This document shows, in pieces, positions 11,251 through 23,652 of a stretch of 64,000 nucleotides of DNA (position 1 is its first letter; the number at the start of each line of letters is the position of its first letter). The stretch comes from Oopsacas minuta (Eukaryota > Porifera > Hexactinellida > Lyssacinosida > Leucopsacidae). The notes below the pieces were generated by a model. It saw nothing but the letters and a program-made list of their open reading frames with translations, did not search any database and was not told the DNA's origin. The stretch covers positions 1 through 64,000 of the forward strand of contig JAKMXF010000233.1 of NCBI GenBank assembly GCA_024704765.1, read 5' to 3'. The position numbers were made by a program, and so were the translations under genes.

Positions 11251-12784
11251 TCCCGATTTCAACTGTTTACTATTGTCGATAAAAGGAAAACTGGATTTGG
11301 TTGAATGGTTGGTAGAATTATACTGTAAATACGTAGTTGGACACAAATTGATAATCTTTGAAATTTACGACTTTTTCAATGTGGAGTATGGTTAGAATGA
11401 GTTGATATAAAAATGACCAAAACCTCCTAGACTAGAATGAATATGTTCCAAATGGCATCTCTATACATACACTGACTGCATAATTATAACGTGTTAAGTG
11501 TGTGCTCCATTTTTTTCGTTGCCAACAGACTCATTGTATATTTATAGTGTTTTATGAATTGTGGCGGAGTGAATGATCAATTTATGCTAGAATTACGATA
11601 ATTTAAATATTATATATTTACATACAGTATATCTCGAAAACTATAATTCGCATCGCTTAGCTCTAAAAAGGAAAAAAGGTAGGTCTTGGCGTCATCTAGC
11701 CAAAAAATACGACTTGGACCAAATCCAGCTATCCTAACAATAGGTGTTGTGCACCATTAATGTTGCTAAATACTCAACAAGTACATTTCAAAGACATGTT
11801 ACCTTTGATTCATCTGTTGCTTAGAAATATTCTAAGTTTAAGACATATTTAACCTAAGCAGAACTGGCCCCCTTGCTTGTCATTTTATCGCACTGGCTTC
11901 AGAAACCCCTGGTAGCAGCAAAAAGGAGGCATGCTACGACTTTCTAATTAATACGTTTATTCACCCTATTTCTAGCTGCAAATGACGGATCCAACTTAGT
12001 AATTCAGGTTGTAATCCAGGTGCAAACGCGTTTGCTGTTTTAGGGACATTTGAGTGTATACGCTAGCGATATAGGAACGGGATTAGTTAGTGTCATGGTT
12101 GCTCCTGGCTGGGTGCTGATGTGAAATGCACAAGTTGAATTGTTGCAGTGGGGCTTTCTATCTATAATTATTTTGGTCCGTTTGCATATAAACTGTCTGC
12201 AAATAGTAATCTCTTCGTTGAACTAGTTTTTCAGCTCGTTTGTGTAAAAAGTGTTTGTAAATATGATGATCTGAAATTCTTCCTGCGCTTACACAAGGAT
12301 CACGATCCATTGACCTTCCCATATTTAATCCTGAGACCGTTGGTTTCAAGACTTTATTAAACTGCAAATGACCTGAAACACTAATACAAAGTAGACATTC
12401 CTCTCGGTAAACAGTTCACATGCAAACAAACCTAAAGACTAATAGAAGGGTAATCCAACTTCCAAAACTCAAATTGTTTGCTAAAACTCTGTACAATACT
12501 AAGAGCAAGTGTTCATTTGCTTATAAATAACCTATTATTTGTAATAACTATCCCAATGTTTATCTCTAAATTGATTCTCAATCACTGAATTCGGACCTTA
12601 GTAGCAAATTGCATAACCTTAGTGAAATAATGAAAATATTGTTAATTAATGACAAGTTTCAATATCCCTAGAATAGCTTATGCTAACATCTACCATGTAT
12701 GTGATGTAGGAGTGTATATATTTAACTATTCTTAATAAAGTAATACTACATATATTATATACAGCTAAATTACACAACAGGATA

Positions 12785-13310
12785 TAATTCTCTAATGCTC
12801 TTGACGATGCTGTTTAGTCTCCCAAATTTCGATTCATCAATCTCCACCACTGTACCGGGCCGCCTATTGGTTCCTGATTTATTATTAGATCCTCAATGCA
12901 AACATCTCTCACAAAATTCTTCCAGTCCAAAAGTATTCGGAGACCATTGCAATTGTTTCTCAAGAAATGCGTGTGACCGTATATCTTCACTCCAAAAATA
13001 CAAGAACTGCAATAGAGAGGGAAGAGTAGATTTGAATAGATCCATAAATTATAGGACGAATATTAAAACCTCATCGCTAAATTACCGTACATCATCACAA
13101 ATTATTCAAAAGTGGGGGGGATGCCGGATTCTATGGTTGTACCCAATTCTGTTTATTAATAATTATATTGCATATGCACATCTTCAGGCAAACTGGGTTT
13201 CAAGAAAACAAGTCTCGTCATTGATACTAATCTTCAAGTTTGCTCTTGTTGTAACAATGATTATTGTCTTCACTATCAGGCATTCGTCCAATGTTCACAG
13301 ATTATGTGCT
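12785..13310 (-). pseudogene. Decayed Merlin/ISXO2-type (IS1595-like) transposase
   Basis: On the minus strand the fragments appear in the order of animal ISXO2-like transposases, spread over three frames. They are FLYFWSEDIRSHAFLEKQ (about 12985-12935), then DWKNFVRDVCIEDLIINQEP followed by IGGP (about 12930-12870), then TVVEIDESKFGRL (about 12860-12815). The last holds the catalytic DESKFG motif of the DDE domain. Frameshifts separate the blocks and the frame ends soon after DESKFG, so the gene is dead and lacks the C-terminal half. The open plus-strand frame across the same interval is antisense to this relic. Confidence 0.72.
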
Positions 13311-13319
13311 TGAAAGTTT

Positions 13320-14897
13320 GTGAGGCCAATGTGTTTGAAGAGATGGCGTATTACTTAATCAGTCCAACGAATATATCTATCCTGGTGCTTGATACCCTTC
13401 ATAACTTTACCTTGAGAACTATTGGTGGTTGGTCCTGTAATTCTTGACTCGGGAAATATAAGCAACAAACAGAGCTCATTTTGGAAATTCTCAGTCCCCA
13501 TTGTAGCTAACTTTACTCTCCACGTAAATACGACCCAATACTCTCCCCCGTAATGGAACGGAACTGCTTGAGAGTCGAATAAAGCATCTCCCGAGCATTA
13601 GAATTAGTCATTCTAGGCATGGCTATTTCAGAAAAACGTAGAACAATTCAAATAAAACTGGGTACTCAAAGAAGTGAAATGATATAACATTATAAGTGAT
13701 GCACAAATATTTGAATATAATGCAAAACCGTCCAGCACTTAAATAAATATATGACCCGGAAGCCTAATTATATTTCTACATACTACTTAGGTTTAGTATT
13801 ATTCTTGAACATTCTATACAAAGTAAGCTGATATATATAGCGATGTTAGTAGGTTAGTATTGTTGTTAGTATTGTCTCGAATTCATTATTCTTTAGTAAT
13901 ACCGTAAACTGGGGCTACTTTGGCCGCTGAGTTTGCTTTAGCCCAAATATTGAAAATTTCTTACGTATCGAATAGATATTGTATTTGTATTCGAAATTGT
14001 CTATCGATATTTGAAAATTCGTTAAAAATTTGCTAAGTCATTTTCAAGTATAACACTGAATCTAATCTAGTTTCTTTGAAACTTTGATATTTGGGCTAAA
14101 GCAAACCCAGTGAGCCAAAGTAGCCCCAGACTACGGTATCTATATTAATACAGTATGCTAGTTTGCCAACTACCAGTAGCGCATGCGGCAGGTACTATTA
14201 AATATATGGTATATGGAGGTGAATTTTGATTGCGTCATTGTGGTTAGAATTACTGACTTATCATGCTCAAATGTGTTCTAGATCTATCAGCCGTATGTGA
14301 TAACCTAATAATAGTTGAATTCATGACGATTTGTGAAATTCTTCATGATCATTTTGAATATTATTAATGGCCTGAAAATAATTTTAGCATTGGGTGTATT
14401 TTGGTCAATATTTGGTTTGTTGCTCAGGACCTTTCTTGGATTAGTGCCCAGTCTTCGTCGCTTCGAGGAGATTTTGTCTGATGCCAGACTACCTCCTGAT
14501 TGTCTGATTGTGTGTTTTAGAGTTTGGTCTGGTGGTTGATATGGATATTTCTCTATTTGTTCATTATCAAGCTTTTCTGGTACTGATACTCTTGTTTTCA
14601 TATTGACTCTGCAATAACTCTTCTTCCATCAATTCTTTACTAATTTGATAAACTGCAACCATGGTGGCACAAAAATTATATGACCAATTTTCCAGAGGGA
14701 CCAACGTTTTCATAACACCCCTACCAATCCTGTCAATTGGCATCATATGGCTCTACCAATTACACCCCGAGTTTACGCCTCTGATAAACACTTGTACATT
14801 TTGATAACTCTTTTTTCTTTAGTATCATATTAGCTACGTAGTACATAAACAAGTGCATATTACTATACAAACCTAAGTGTGTAATTGGGCGTGTACA
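13320..14897. other. Intergenic: MITE and LENG8 5' flank
   Basis: Holds the MITE at 13899-14139. A minus-strand stretch at about 13360-13625 has short coding-like segments (for example MTNSNAREMLYSTLKQ) followed by donor-like gtaaag, which I could not connect to any gene. Overlapping opposite frames at 14305-14601 look like mutual shadows. Confidence 0.4.
13899..14139. mobile_element. MITE with about 50-bp terminal inverted repeats
   Basis: The left end ataccgtaaactggggctac and the inverse of the right end (ataccgtagtctggggctac) match over about 50 bp, through tttgctttagcccaaatat. The interior is AT-rich and non-coding. Total 241 bp. The family is unassigned; a clear target duplication was not resolved. 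Confidence 0.8.
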
Positions 14898-17800
14898 ATG
14901 TCTGAACAGATGGATGCAGTCCAGTCTTACGTAGCTAGCAGCACTCAACTGCTCTCAGCGCCCCAAACTTCTGGGGCACTCACTCACACTTCTAATTCTA
15001 TTCCTACATATCCCCATTCTCACAATAGCAACTACATTCAGTATCCTGTACAGAATTCTTATCATCAATACTATACTCCACAATATACACAGAAACAACA
15101 ACAGCAAGATCAACAACCTGGTTACTATGTTTACCAACAGAACAACTGGAATGAGTACGCAAAAGCTACGGCACCTCCCCCTCCCCCTCCTGGGGTGCCT
15201 GCTACTCCTCTTCCTCCACCTTGTACCTATCATGGCCCATATAATACTCTACAGTACCCTCCTGTGTCACAGACAGGTACGCAGGGACAGATAGGAGCTG
15301 CTGGAGTATTGCCCTCTCAATTACAGGCTCAGGAGCCCTCAGCTAACCTGAATCAGGTAACTTTATTAAATATATATATTTGTATTACGTATGTCTGTAT
15401 ATGAGTCTGAATCCTTTGTGGGAAGTCAGAGTCAGGATTTCTTGCCCAAACTACCTCAGTATATTATTAGGTGTGCGTACCTATAGTAAGTATCTCATTT
15501 GTTTCGTAGACAGTACTGTTAGCATGGGAAGAAACCGCGTACGAATGAACCATCAATGGAGAAACATAATTGGACCATGGATCATGAAGTATTTTCGTAT
15601 TATGACTTGCATGCTTTGAGGTAAATTAAGACCAAGAAATGAGAATATTATAAAAAGATATCCACGAGTGTTCGGCCCAATTATAATATCCTGGATTCTG
15701 TTCAAAATATGATTCTCTACAATCTGGGTCAAGTGAGGCCAAACTTTACGGTCAGCTATCAATTATTTTTGGCTAATGTTTCATTTGGAGGGTGCTTTAT
15801 CTTCCCATCATTAGCCTCGCTACTGACGTTGCGAGGCTAATTTCTTTTACGGTTTTCGTGCACTTTTGAATAAAACTCATTATTCTGTATAAAATCATTT
15901 AGACAATTATATCTGATCACCAGTGGCTGTCTCAGGGGGGGCAAACGGGACATTTGCCCCGGATTCGGAAATCATGCCCGTGTCTGCCAGATCCTCTGAC
16001 CAGCACTGCCAATTATACGTATAATAAGAATTTACCCCTGTTTACCCCGAGTATGTAAATCCTGAGACCACTCCTCCAGTCTCCTTTCAATATCTCCCTA
16101 CCTCTTCTCATTTTCCCTTAACCTTATTTATTTCCTTCTCATCTTCCTTCCACTCTCCTTGGTACCGATCCTATAAGTATCTCCCGTTGAGGTCGGGAAG
16201 AGGGGTAATAATTGTTACCGCCATAAATGATCATTTCTAAGTCTCACTGGTTTATATATTTATATTTCTGATTATTTGTTCATTACTCTTCTCTAGGGCT
16301 ACTCTAATACTCTCTACCCCACATATGATCCCAGCTATCAACACGTCCCTACACCGCCTCAACCTTTCTATCCCTCATACCCTCAACAAAACTACCCTCC
16401 CTACTTCCCTCCACCCTCTCTTCCCTCTCAGCCACCATTCTACCCTACACATTCCTTTCAACCACCTGGTTACTACGCAGCTGTTCCCCCACCCTCTGCT
16501 CAAATGACACATCACGCTCCACCTCCAGATGTGAGAGGTCCACTTGAAAATGAGAGTGTTTCTGCTCCTACGTTTCCTACTGGTGTAGATAAGCAGGAAA
16601 GATACGGGGGAGTACAAGGAGTGGATAATAGGGTAATGTCTAGAAGAGGTCAGGAGGAGAGAGGGGAGTATGGAAGGAAAGGACATGGTATTGAGAGAGG
16701 GAAGAAATCTCTTAGAGAGAGTAGGTGAGTTTTATTTTTACCATCTACTACAGTATACTCGCCAATACGATATAATCTTTGGAAAATAGTCTAAATGTTT
16801 CTAATCCCATTTTGCCCATTTCTCTTACTGATAATACACGACATACGTAACTAGCCTTTTTACTGAGCATATTTTCCTGGACCATGGATTACATAATTCA
16901 AGTCTATTTATTTTCAGTTACATATTTATTATTCTCGATTATCTAAAATTTATACCTTTCTGCTTGAATATATTTATTATGTATTATGGATGTAAATGTC
17001 ATCCATAAATATCAAATTTTGGTAATTAACAAATGTAACTTTATTGAGTTATTCTAGATACTACTTTTGCCAATATCCACTTATAACTCAATGATTGCTA
17101 GATTTATGGTTCAATATGTCCAGCCAGTATGTACCACATACCCAACTTCCCATATCCTTGTAACACATGAATATATCAATATTGAACCGCTGTCCTATGG
17201 TATTGTTTCTATGTTATTCAATAATACGAATAATTTGACTGATTAGAGCTGTCCTTATTAACTGTCTTTCATTAAAACTCGAATATACATTTCATTATAA
17301 TTCGAAATTCTATTACTTTCAATTTCAATTTCAAAATACCAAAGTCAACCACGTGTTTAACAACTATACATTTCAAATTTAGTCCTATCTCTACTTCTCA
17401 CACTTCTCACTCAAAGAATCCTAAACACTTATCTAGCTCTGACACATCAGGTAGACATGAAGATGCTTCAGATAATCTCCCTGAATCAGCTCAGATGTAC
17501 ATTAAGAGAGTATTCCAATCTTGTAGCAATGAGAAGGATAAGGATCGGATGCAAGAGAAGCTGAAGGATAAACTAGACAGGATTATGACTGCAGGAATAC
17601 AGTGGGAGATTGACTGGGATAGAGAGTCTATACCTACCATAGATTCTATTAAGAGCAATAAATCAGAAACGAAGGGTTAGTTATTATTCTCCTATTCGTT
17701 ATTCTTTAGTGTACAGTACACGTAAACTCCCGTTATAACCGACTCGAATATAAAGAATCTCCCGCAGTAAGGAAGTGATTCTTTACCATCTATAGCTATA

Positions 17801-19713
17801 TCTTGAAAGTAATTGACTGCTTACATACAACTGTTTTAACATGAGATGCACAAAGATACTGTGACCTCCTAATTAATAGTATTAAAGGCCAGAGTTGTGA
17901 TTTGATTTGGATTTGAATGAAATATCAATCAAATCCACAACTCGTTAAAGGCAGAAGTTTCTAACAAACTTTTGCCAGAAAATAGAATTGTATTATATAA
18001 TTTGAATCTGTTTTATCGGACAATTTCAAAAGTGCCAATAGAGTTCAGGTATTATGTTATATTCAGTTTTTACCGAAGCTCCTATTAATAATCTAAAGGG
18101 ACTTTGAGGAGATGTCCAAATAGCAAAGATGGTGTGCGATGTCTGTCCATGCATTCATGCGAAATCTATAACTAAGCTATATTTCTTAAATTCTCTGAGA
18201 TAAGCCCAACAGCGCAAAGTATTATTCTTGTGACAATAATCTTGGTTTCTAAATTTTTACATATTGTTCTGGTTACTCGGGTGTCCTGGGACCTTATTCA
18301 CTAACAGAACGTACTTAATTGTGTTCCTAATGCCGCACTTCCAATATACGTAGTTACTCATTAGAATAATGTATATTATTCAAATATTATACACTATTAT
18401 CCAACAGTCGAATACAGATTTTAAAACTTCATATTTTTTGTTATCTGATCTTATGTTATATATTATATTTTCTTTTAGTCCGTAAATCTCGTTGGGATGT
18501 GGATTCTTCTCCTGATAAGCCCAGCAGTCCCCCTACTCCTCCTTCCCCTCCCTCTCCTGCCGCACCTCCTCACACCCTACCTCCCAGCATTAAGAGCCGT
18601 CTCGGAGCAAAGCCCATGCAGATTGACTCTATCAATACAGACTACAGTGATAGTGGTAACAGAGGATATCAATTAGATAGCATTAAAGGTAACTCTACTA
18701 CTAGTCGTATTGTAACATCTGTTGTAGCCACTAAGAAGAAAAAGAAGAAGAAAAACAAAGGAGGTGCCGGACTCAAATCAGGTGGTGTGCCTCAACAAAG
18801 TAGCATCACACCCCTGGACGACCTTACCCCACAGGATCGGGACAGGATTCAGAGGAGAGCCGAGAGATTTGGATCCAAACAACTCGATACTAAAAGTTTC
18901 CCTAAAATTACTCTAAACACTCTGTTAAGTAACAATGATATACTACACTTTGATTCTGATAGGATTGTTGGTACTTCTAGTGACCTGGAGAAACCGTACC
19001 TCCGTCTGACGTCAGCACCTGACCCTATTGATTTCCGTCCATTAGACGTTCTGTATAAATCTTTAGAATATGTTTTAGACAAATGGAGGGATACTGGTGA
19101 CTACTCTTACACTTGTGAACAGCTCAAATCTATCAGACAAGATTTGACTGTACAGGGTATCAGTAATGAGTTTACAGTTCATGTGTATGAAACACACGGT
19201 CGTATAGCTCTAGAGAAACGAGATCACGAAGAGTTTAATCAGTGTAACTCTATGCTTATGGAGCTATACGAATCGTGGGACGGCAATATAGCCGAGTTTA
19301 CTGCATACAGGTTATTCTATGGAATGTTAGTGAGAGATTATGTTGACATCGACCAATGTCTAGCCACTATTCCGCCTGATATACGTGAAGTACCTGAAGT
19401 AATACATGCTATAAAGATATACACTGCATGGGTGATACATGACTATTCTGCATTCTTCAAGCTGTACATAGCAACGCCTAATATGGGTGGGTACCTAATT
19501 GATATGTTTGTACAGCGAGAGCGATTGAGTGCATTGAAAATCATTTCCAAAGCGTATAGGCCTACCGTCTCAGTAGATTTCATCACACGCATGTTAGCGT
19601 TCCAAGATAGGGAGGAGTGCATCAACTTTTTGATCAGTGTAAGTGCAGTGCTGACAGCAAAAAAAGATCAATTAGATTGCAAGCTGTCTTTGTCTGATCT
19701 TACAATGCCATAG
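14898..19713 (+). CDS. LENG8: LENG8 homologue, SAC3/GANP-domain protein, 4 exons
   Basis: Exons 14898-15356, 16297-16724, 17383-17675 and 18479-19713 join in phase with GT-AG junctions to give about 804 aa, against 800 in human LENG8. The N-terminal half is Pro/Gln/Tyr-rich and disordered. Exon 3 carries the conserved LPESAQMYIKRVF and IDWDRES stretch. Exon 4 has KSRWD, a lysine run (about 475-482 of the protein), and the SAC3/GANP/PCI region. The latter includes YLRLTSAPDP, SIRQDLTVQGISNEFTVHVY and RIALEKRDHEEFNQC, almost identical to the family. SAC3-type proteins act as scaffolds in nuclear mRNA processing and export; LENG8 is a nuclear relative. The Met at 14898 was chosen over 14877 because the intervening residues look non-coding and the downstream context is conserved. 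No damage seen. Confidence 0.93.
15810..15841. repeat. Short perfect hairpin in LENG8 intron 1
   Basis: The 11-bp arms attagcctcgc and gcgaggctaat are separated by 10 nt. They are probably repeat-derived. The same intron also has a fragment resembling other cagtggctgtctc-type repeat ends (15922-15990). Confidence 0.5.
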
Positions 19714-21349
19714 GAGAACTCTGGTAATCAACCTGGATACATTGCAATGTGTTTAGTGCGTAACTAATGTGTTGACTCAGTTAATATTTCGCATAATATT
19801 GTAATTTTCAGTACCTTTCTGATAAGCCAATTTTTCTGGATAATGATGAAACAGAAATAGAGATTGTTTCTTCACACTTTCATCTTTACATAATTAATTA
19901 CTTTATTTGATTAAATATTAACAGGCTAAAATCACATATTTTTCCTGGTTTGACTAGTTTCTTGCATTATGGGATATATTAAGTTTATTACAATGGTATA
20001 TTATGTGGCCACTATTTTTTCCTCAACCTCACAAATTTAAAAGTTTAACCGACTATTAATGAACTATCCATATCCCATATTTTACATATTCATTGCGTTA
20101 ATAATTACGTTGCTATTTATATTATTTCTCTTTATTTGGACATATTTATTCTCTTGTTTATGTTATGTTCAGGTTCGATTCTTTGTTATTTCTATAAACT
20201 ATGATTACTGATATTTAATCTTGGGCATTTACCAATACAGATACGTTTATTTATGGGATTATGCTATGCGTTTTAATTGATTTTGTACGTATTTGTTCCC
20301 TATAATAATAATATTACTATTTATCATTGTATTTACTCTATATACTTTCCCAACAATTCATAGATTAATTCAGTGCAATTTATATCCTTATCAGAGACAT
20401 CAAAGATAATTCATTCATATAACCACATATAAACTCGAAGCATTATTTCCTGATATATTCTCAACTCTCACGACAAGATCGTGAAAGTTGAGAGCCCTGC
20501 AAACAAATTACTAAGCTATAAAGCCTACCATACACGAAGCAACTAAACGATGTTGGATGAAAAATTAAATTTTCATGCAATAATGTTCTAGGAAAATAGA
20601 ACATGTTCCTACTTCCATGCACCAAGATTCTTGGAACATCGTTGCATGCAACTCTTACCATACACGGTGCTTTTTCAGCATTTTGTCAGAAATTTGGGGT
20701 AAATATCCAATATTTTCCCTGGATTTAGTAATTTATCCCGGAAATAATGCCCTTCCCGGGATGGTTGGCAAGTATGCATATTGTATAATTTCCGATATAT
20801 CGATATTTGCCAAACTTTGTTAGTTGTTACAAAAATGCGCACCCCTAGCTCCAGTTAACGTTTGAACGTCTCCTATTTATCTGTGTCAAGTTTGAAATTT
20901 AATGGGCTTGGATGGGTCACGTTCAGTTTTGCAGCTCTGGTTCTATACATACTTATCGTCTGTTGGCTACAAAGTCCAAATATTACTCTGTATTCACCAA
21001 ATACGACTACGTATACTTTTCCATTCATAGATATTAACATACGTAGCTATGAATTTCTTAACACTTTCCAAAGTAATGTGTTTAGATGTCCCGGAACTTA
21101 TCAAATGCTGTATCTACCTGAGCAGCTAGTATGCTGTGTATTGTGATTAGATAAGAATTACACACAGTAATTACAAATTATATTGCAATTAACAGTCTAA
21201 TAATAGACTAAAATACTAATTTTAGTATCATTATTACTATACTATAATTAGCATATACTATAAGTACAAGTATTAGATCAATTCTAATTTATTTATTGCT
21301 TGCATTATTACAAATACTAATTCTAATAATATAAGAACTTATCTACAAT
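19714..21349. other. Intergenic, AT-rich; dispersed repeat with hairpin
   Basis: Positions 19714-20450 are very AT-rich with nothing recognised. At 20461-20494 ctcaactctcacga and tcgtgaaagttgag form a hairpin whose sequence recurs near 30500-30630 and 33848-33950. Positions 20520-20670 carry taccatacacga-type sequence also seen near 45225, suggesting another dispersed repeat. No gene seen. Confidence 0.4.
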
Positions 21350-22090
21350 ATGGCTTGTTTTCGTGCACAATTTGAAGGCAACAATGAAGTTGGAGTATTC
21401 TCAAAGCTAACTAATAGTTATTGCTTAACTGCAATAGGTCAATCTGAGAACTTTTACAGTTTATTCGAGTCGGAGCTTGGAGATAGTATCCCTGTCGTAC
21501 ACGCCAGTATCGCTAGCTGTAGTATAATCGGGCGTCTGTGTGTGGGCAACAAACACGGACTCCTAGTGCCAATTACCTGTAGCGATCCTGAATTACAACA
21601 TCTGAGGAACTCACTACCTGATTCAGTGAAAGTACAAAGAGTTGATGAAAAGCTATCCGCCCTGGGTAACGTTATATGTTGTAATGATTATCTAGCGCTC
21701 GCACATCCTGACCTCGATAAAGAGACAGAAGAAATTGTTAAAGACACCCTCAAGGTGGAAGTGTTCAGACAGACAATAGCTGGACACCCGCTGGTCGGCT
21801 CCTACTGTCAGTTCAACAATAAAGGCGGATTAGTCCACTCTAAGACGAATAAACTGGCACTCAATGAACTCTCATCTCTGTTGCAGGTCCCACTCGTCGC
21901 GGGTACAGTCAATAGAGGCAGTGATATCATCGGCGGGGGTCTGGCAGTTAACGATTGGTCAGCTTTTTGTGGGCTGACTACTACAGCTCCTGAATTATCT
22001 GTAATTGAAGGAGTGTTTAAGTTAAATGTACACCCAGTTCCCATTATGGGAGCTAAAATGCGTGCAACTATAGTAGACTCTATCTCGTAG
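21350..22090 (+). CDS. eIF6: Eukaryotic translation initiation factor 6
   Basis: Intronless 246-aa frame, matching the 245-aa human protein end to end. It folds as the five-bladed pentein. Conserved blocks include FENNxE/GxF-type [66 protein letters not shown] and [20 protein letters not shown]-type sequence near residues 180-200. eIF6 binds the 60S subunit, is needed for its biogenesis and blocks premature joining to 40S. No stop or frameshift. The absence of introns could reflect ancestral loss or a retrocopy; strong conservation argues the copy is functional. Confidence 0.96.
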   Translation: MACFRAQFEGNNEVGVFSKLTNSYCLTAIGQSENFYSLFESELGDSIPVVHASIASCSIIGRLCVGNKHGLLVPITCSDPELQHLRNSLPDSVKVQRVDEKLSALGNVICCNDYLALAHPDLDKETEEIVKDTLKVEVFRQTIAGHPLVGSYCQFNNKGGLVHSKTNKLALNELSSLLQVPLVAGTVNRGSDIIGGGLAVNDWSAFCGLTTTAPELSVIEGVFKLNVHPVPIMGAKMRATIVDSIS

Positions 22091-22602
22091 TCAAACGCAT
22101 TATAGGCAGAAATAATTATTTTTGAGTATTTGATTTATCTAGTAATTAATTACATTACATTAGTATAGTAGTATATTAATCAGTGTAAATTATTTCAAAT
22201 TTCTTATTGAGTTTATTGATATAATATTAAAGTTTGTTGTAATATTATTTATTTTAATTAATTCTGAAAAGGATAAATATGAGTTAGGATTACTAATTTG
22301 AAGCCTAGTGCCCGCGAATTTTGATAATGCAGATTGTAAGTAACCTTACACATTGGTTTTCTACGCGACTAGAGTCGAAATCGTTTTTGGCCTCCTTGCA
22401 TGTGCATGTTTCTCCATCATACTATTGACATATGAAAACGTATTGTATTATTTTGAGTATCGGAGTTTTCCACTTTGATTATGTAATAAATCGCTCTATA
22501 ATGTGCTCTCTTTCGGGTTCGTAGCCTTTCTATTTATTGCCCTCTTCTGACTTTGTGAAGGGAGACGTTAGCGTACGGAGACATTTGTGTTATCGTGTAC
22601 CG

Positions 22603-22655
22603 AGCTAGTGCAACGTTTGTGTACTAATATTTCTGTACATAAACGTCGCACTAGC
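22603..22655. repeat. Hairpin A of a related pair, about 23-bp stem
   Basis: agctagtgcaacgtttgtgt pairs with acgtcgcactagct-side sequence across a 7-nt loop (two mismatches). A diverged sibling lies at 22843-22896. The size is compatible with a miRNA-like precursor or a tiny foldback transposon. Confidence 0.7.
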
Positions 22656-22842
22656 TTTTTACCTTGGATTAGTGTCAATATTGCTCATGGATGTTGTCCA
22701 GTTGTCTGACTACATCCTTGTTTTAAAATTAGGTGTTTTTTGACTCGGTATTATATTACTTGCTGAATGGGAATTGATTGGCTTATAATTGGTGATTATG
22801 TGCATTTTACTGCACTATTTCATTAATGTAATAATTTTATCA

Positions 22843-22896
22843 AGCTAGTACTACGTTTGTGCAGAAATATATCTGTACTCCAATTTCGCACTAGCT
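22843..22896. repeat. Hairpin B of a related pair
   Basis: agctagtactacgtttgtgc and the complementary arm ending in cgcactagct flank a short AT loop. The sequence is related to hairpin A, with both arms diverged. Confidence 0.65.
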
Positions 22897-23652
22897 TTGC
22901 ACACAAATGTCATACTGTCCCCTCTTTAATGTGTCCAGTGTCTCGTAAATTCTCTATCTCGAGTCCAACTTTTTATTGGTCAAAAGTGCTTATTTTTGGT
23001 ATTTATTTAATTCTTATACTTATTTTTAATGATTTTGTTCTCAATAGTCTACGTAGGCTAATTCGATTAGGTGAAGACTGTGAAGACAGAATTTTGTTTA
23101 TTCATGATATAGGTTTTGTCATTTAATGAGGGTTTTGCTTCTCTCGCGCATCTAACGTCGTTAAAAAGTTCAGTCATGGGTGCTCCGTGGTTCATACACC
23201 GGCTTGAACCTAAACTCCATGAGTTTATATAAGAAATAGTCAAATAGAAGGTAATGGATCCAAATAATTACGTACTGTAGAGTTCGCCTATTAGCAAGGC
23301 ACGATTTTCCAATACTACTACACAATTTCCATGGCTATTTCTACTATACAAATTAGAGGAACAATTTCGAATACAATATACACTATATTTTTTCAATAAC
23401 ACTTTCTAATAGAGGAATCCAGCAGTCCTAGCTACAGTATTACCAATTTTAATATTGACGAATTAAGGATGCCAATTTGAATACAAATTTCTTATTCCAT
23501 TCCTAATAAATATATAATATTATAATACAAACTTTACAGATACATACTATAGTTTTCAAGTGGGATAAATATACGTATATAGATACATGCAATATCACAG
23601 GGAAGCTTGGCCAAACAATGAAATTCGTTTTATTCGATTAATGTTGTTATTA

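Larger units (their letters stand above)
8196..12784. other. Gene-poor repeat region
   Basis: No intact gene seen. Recognisable parts: a dispersed repeat at 8560-8760 (ggccactgctcagccaatga), which resembles 25100-25310; the GC-rich palindromic block at 8945-9165; a hAT-end-like piece near 9158-9200; a ggagc-rich stretch at 9705-9835; and a possible amino-acid-transporter relic at 11029-11250. The paired overlapping frames at 12148-12367 look like chance. Confidence 0.45.
22091..23652. other. Intergenic with two related hairpins and a small foldback element
   Basis: eIF6 3' flank, then a region with two similar hairpins (22603-22655 and 22843-22896). Positions 23273-23426 have ends (actgtagagttcgcctatta and ctaatagaggaatccagcag) like those of an element near 56258-56395. 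The small plus frame at 22857-23126 starts inside a hairpin and looks like chance. Confidence 0.45.

Noticed and set aside
12148-12367. Overlapping open frames on both strands
   Set aside because: Low-complexity, no motif, no splice context. They are mirror shadows of one another.
12795-13313. 172-aa plus-strand open frame
   Set aside because: It runs antisense to the Merlin-type transposase relic, which carries recognisable motifs. The plus frame has no family features.
14305-14601. Overlapping frames upstream of LENG8
   Set aside because: Opposite-strand shadows without conserved features. LENG8 coding is fully explained by the four downstream exons.
14877-14897. Upstream Met (position 14877) as the LENG8 start
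   Set aside because: It adds only seven residues (MCNWACT) that look non-coding. The Met at 14898 starts the sequence consistent with the family.
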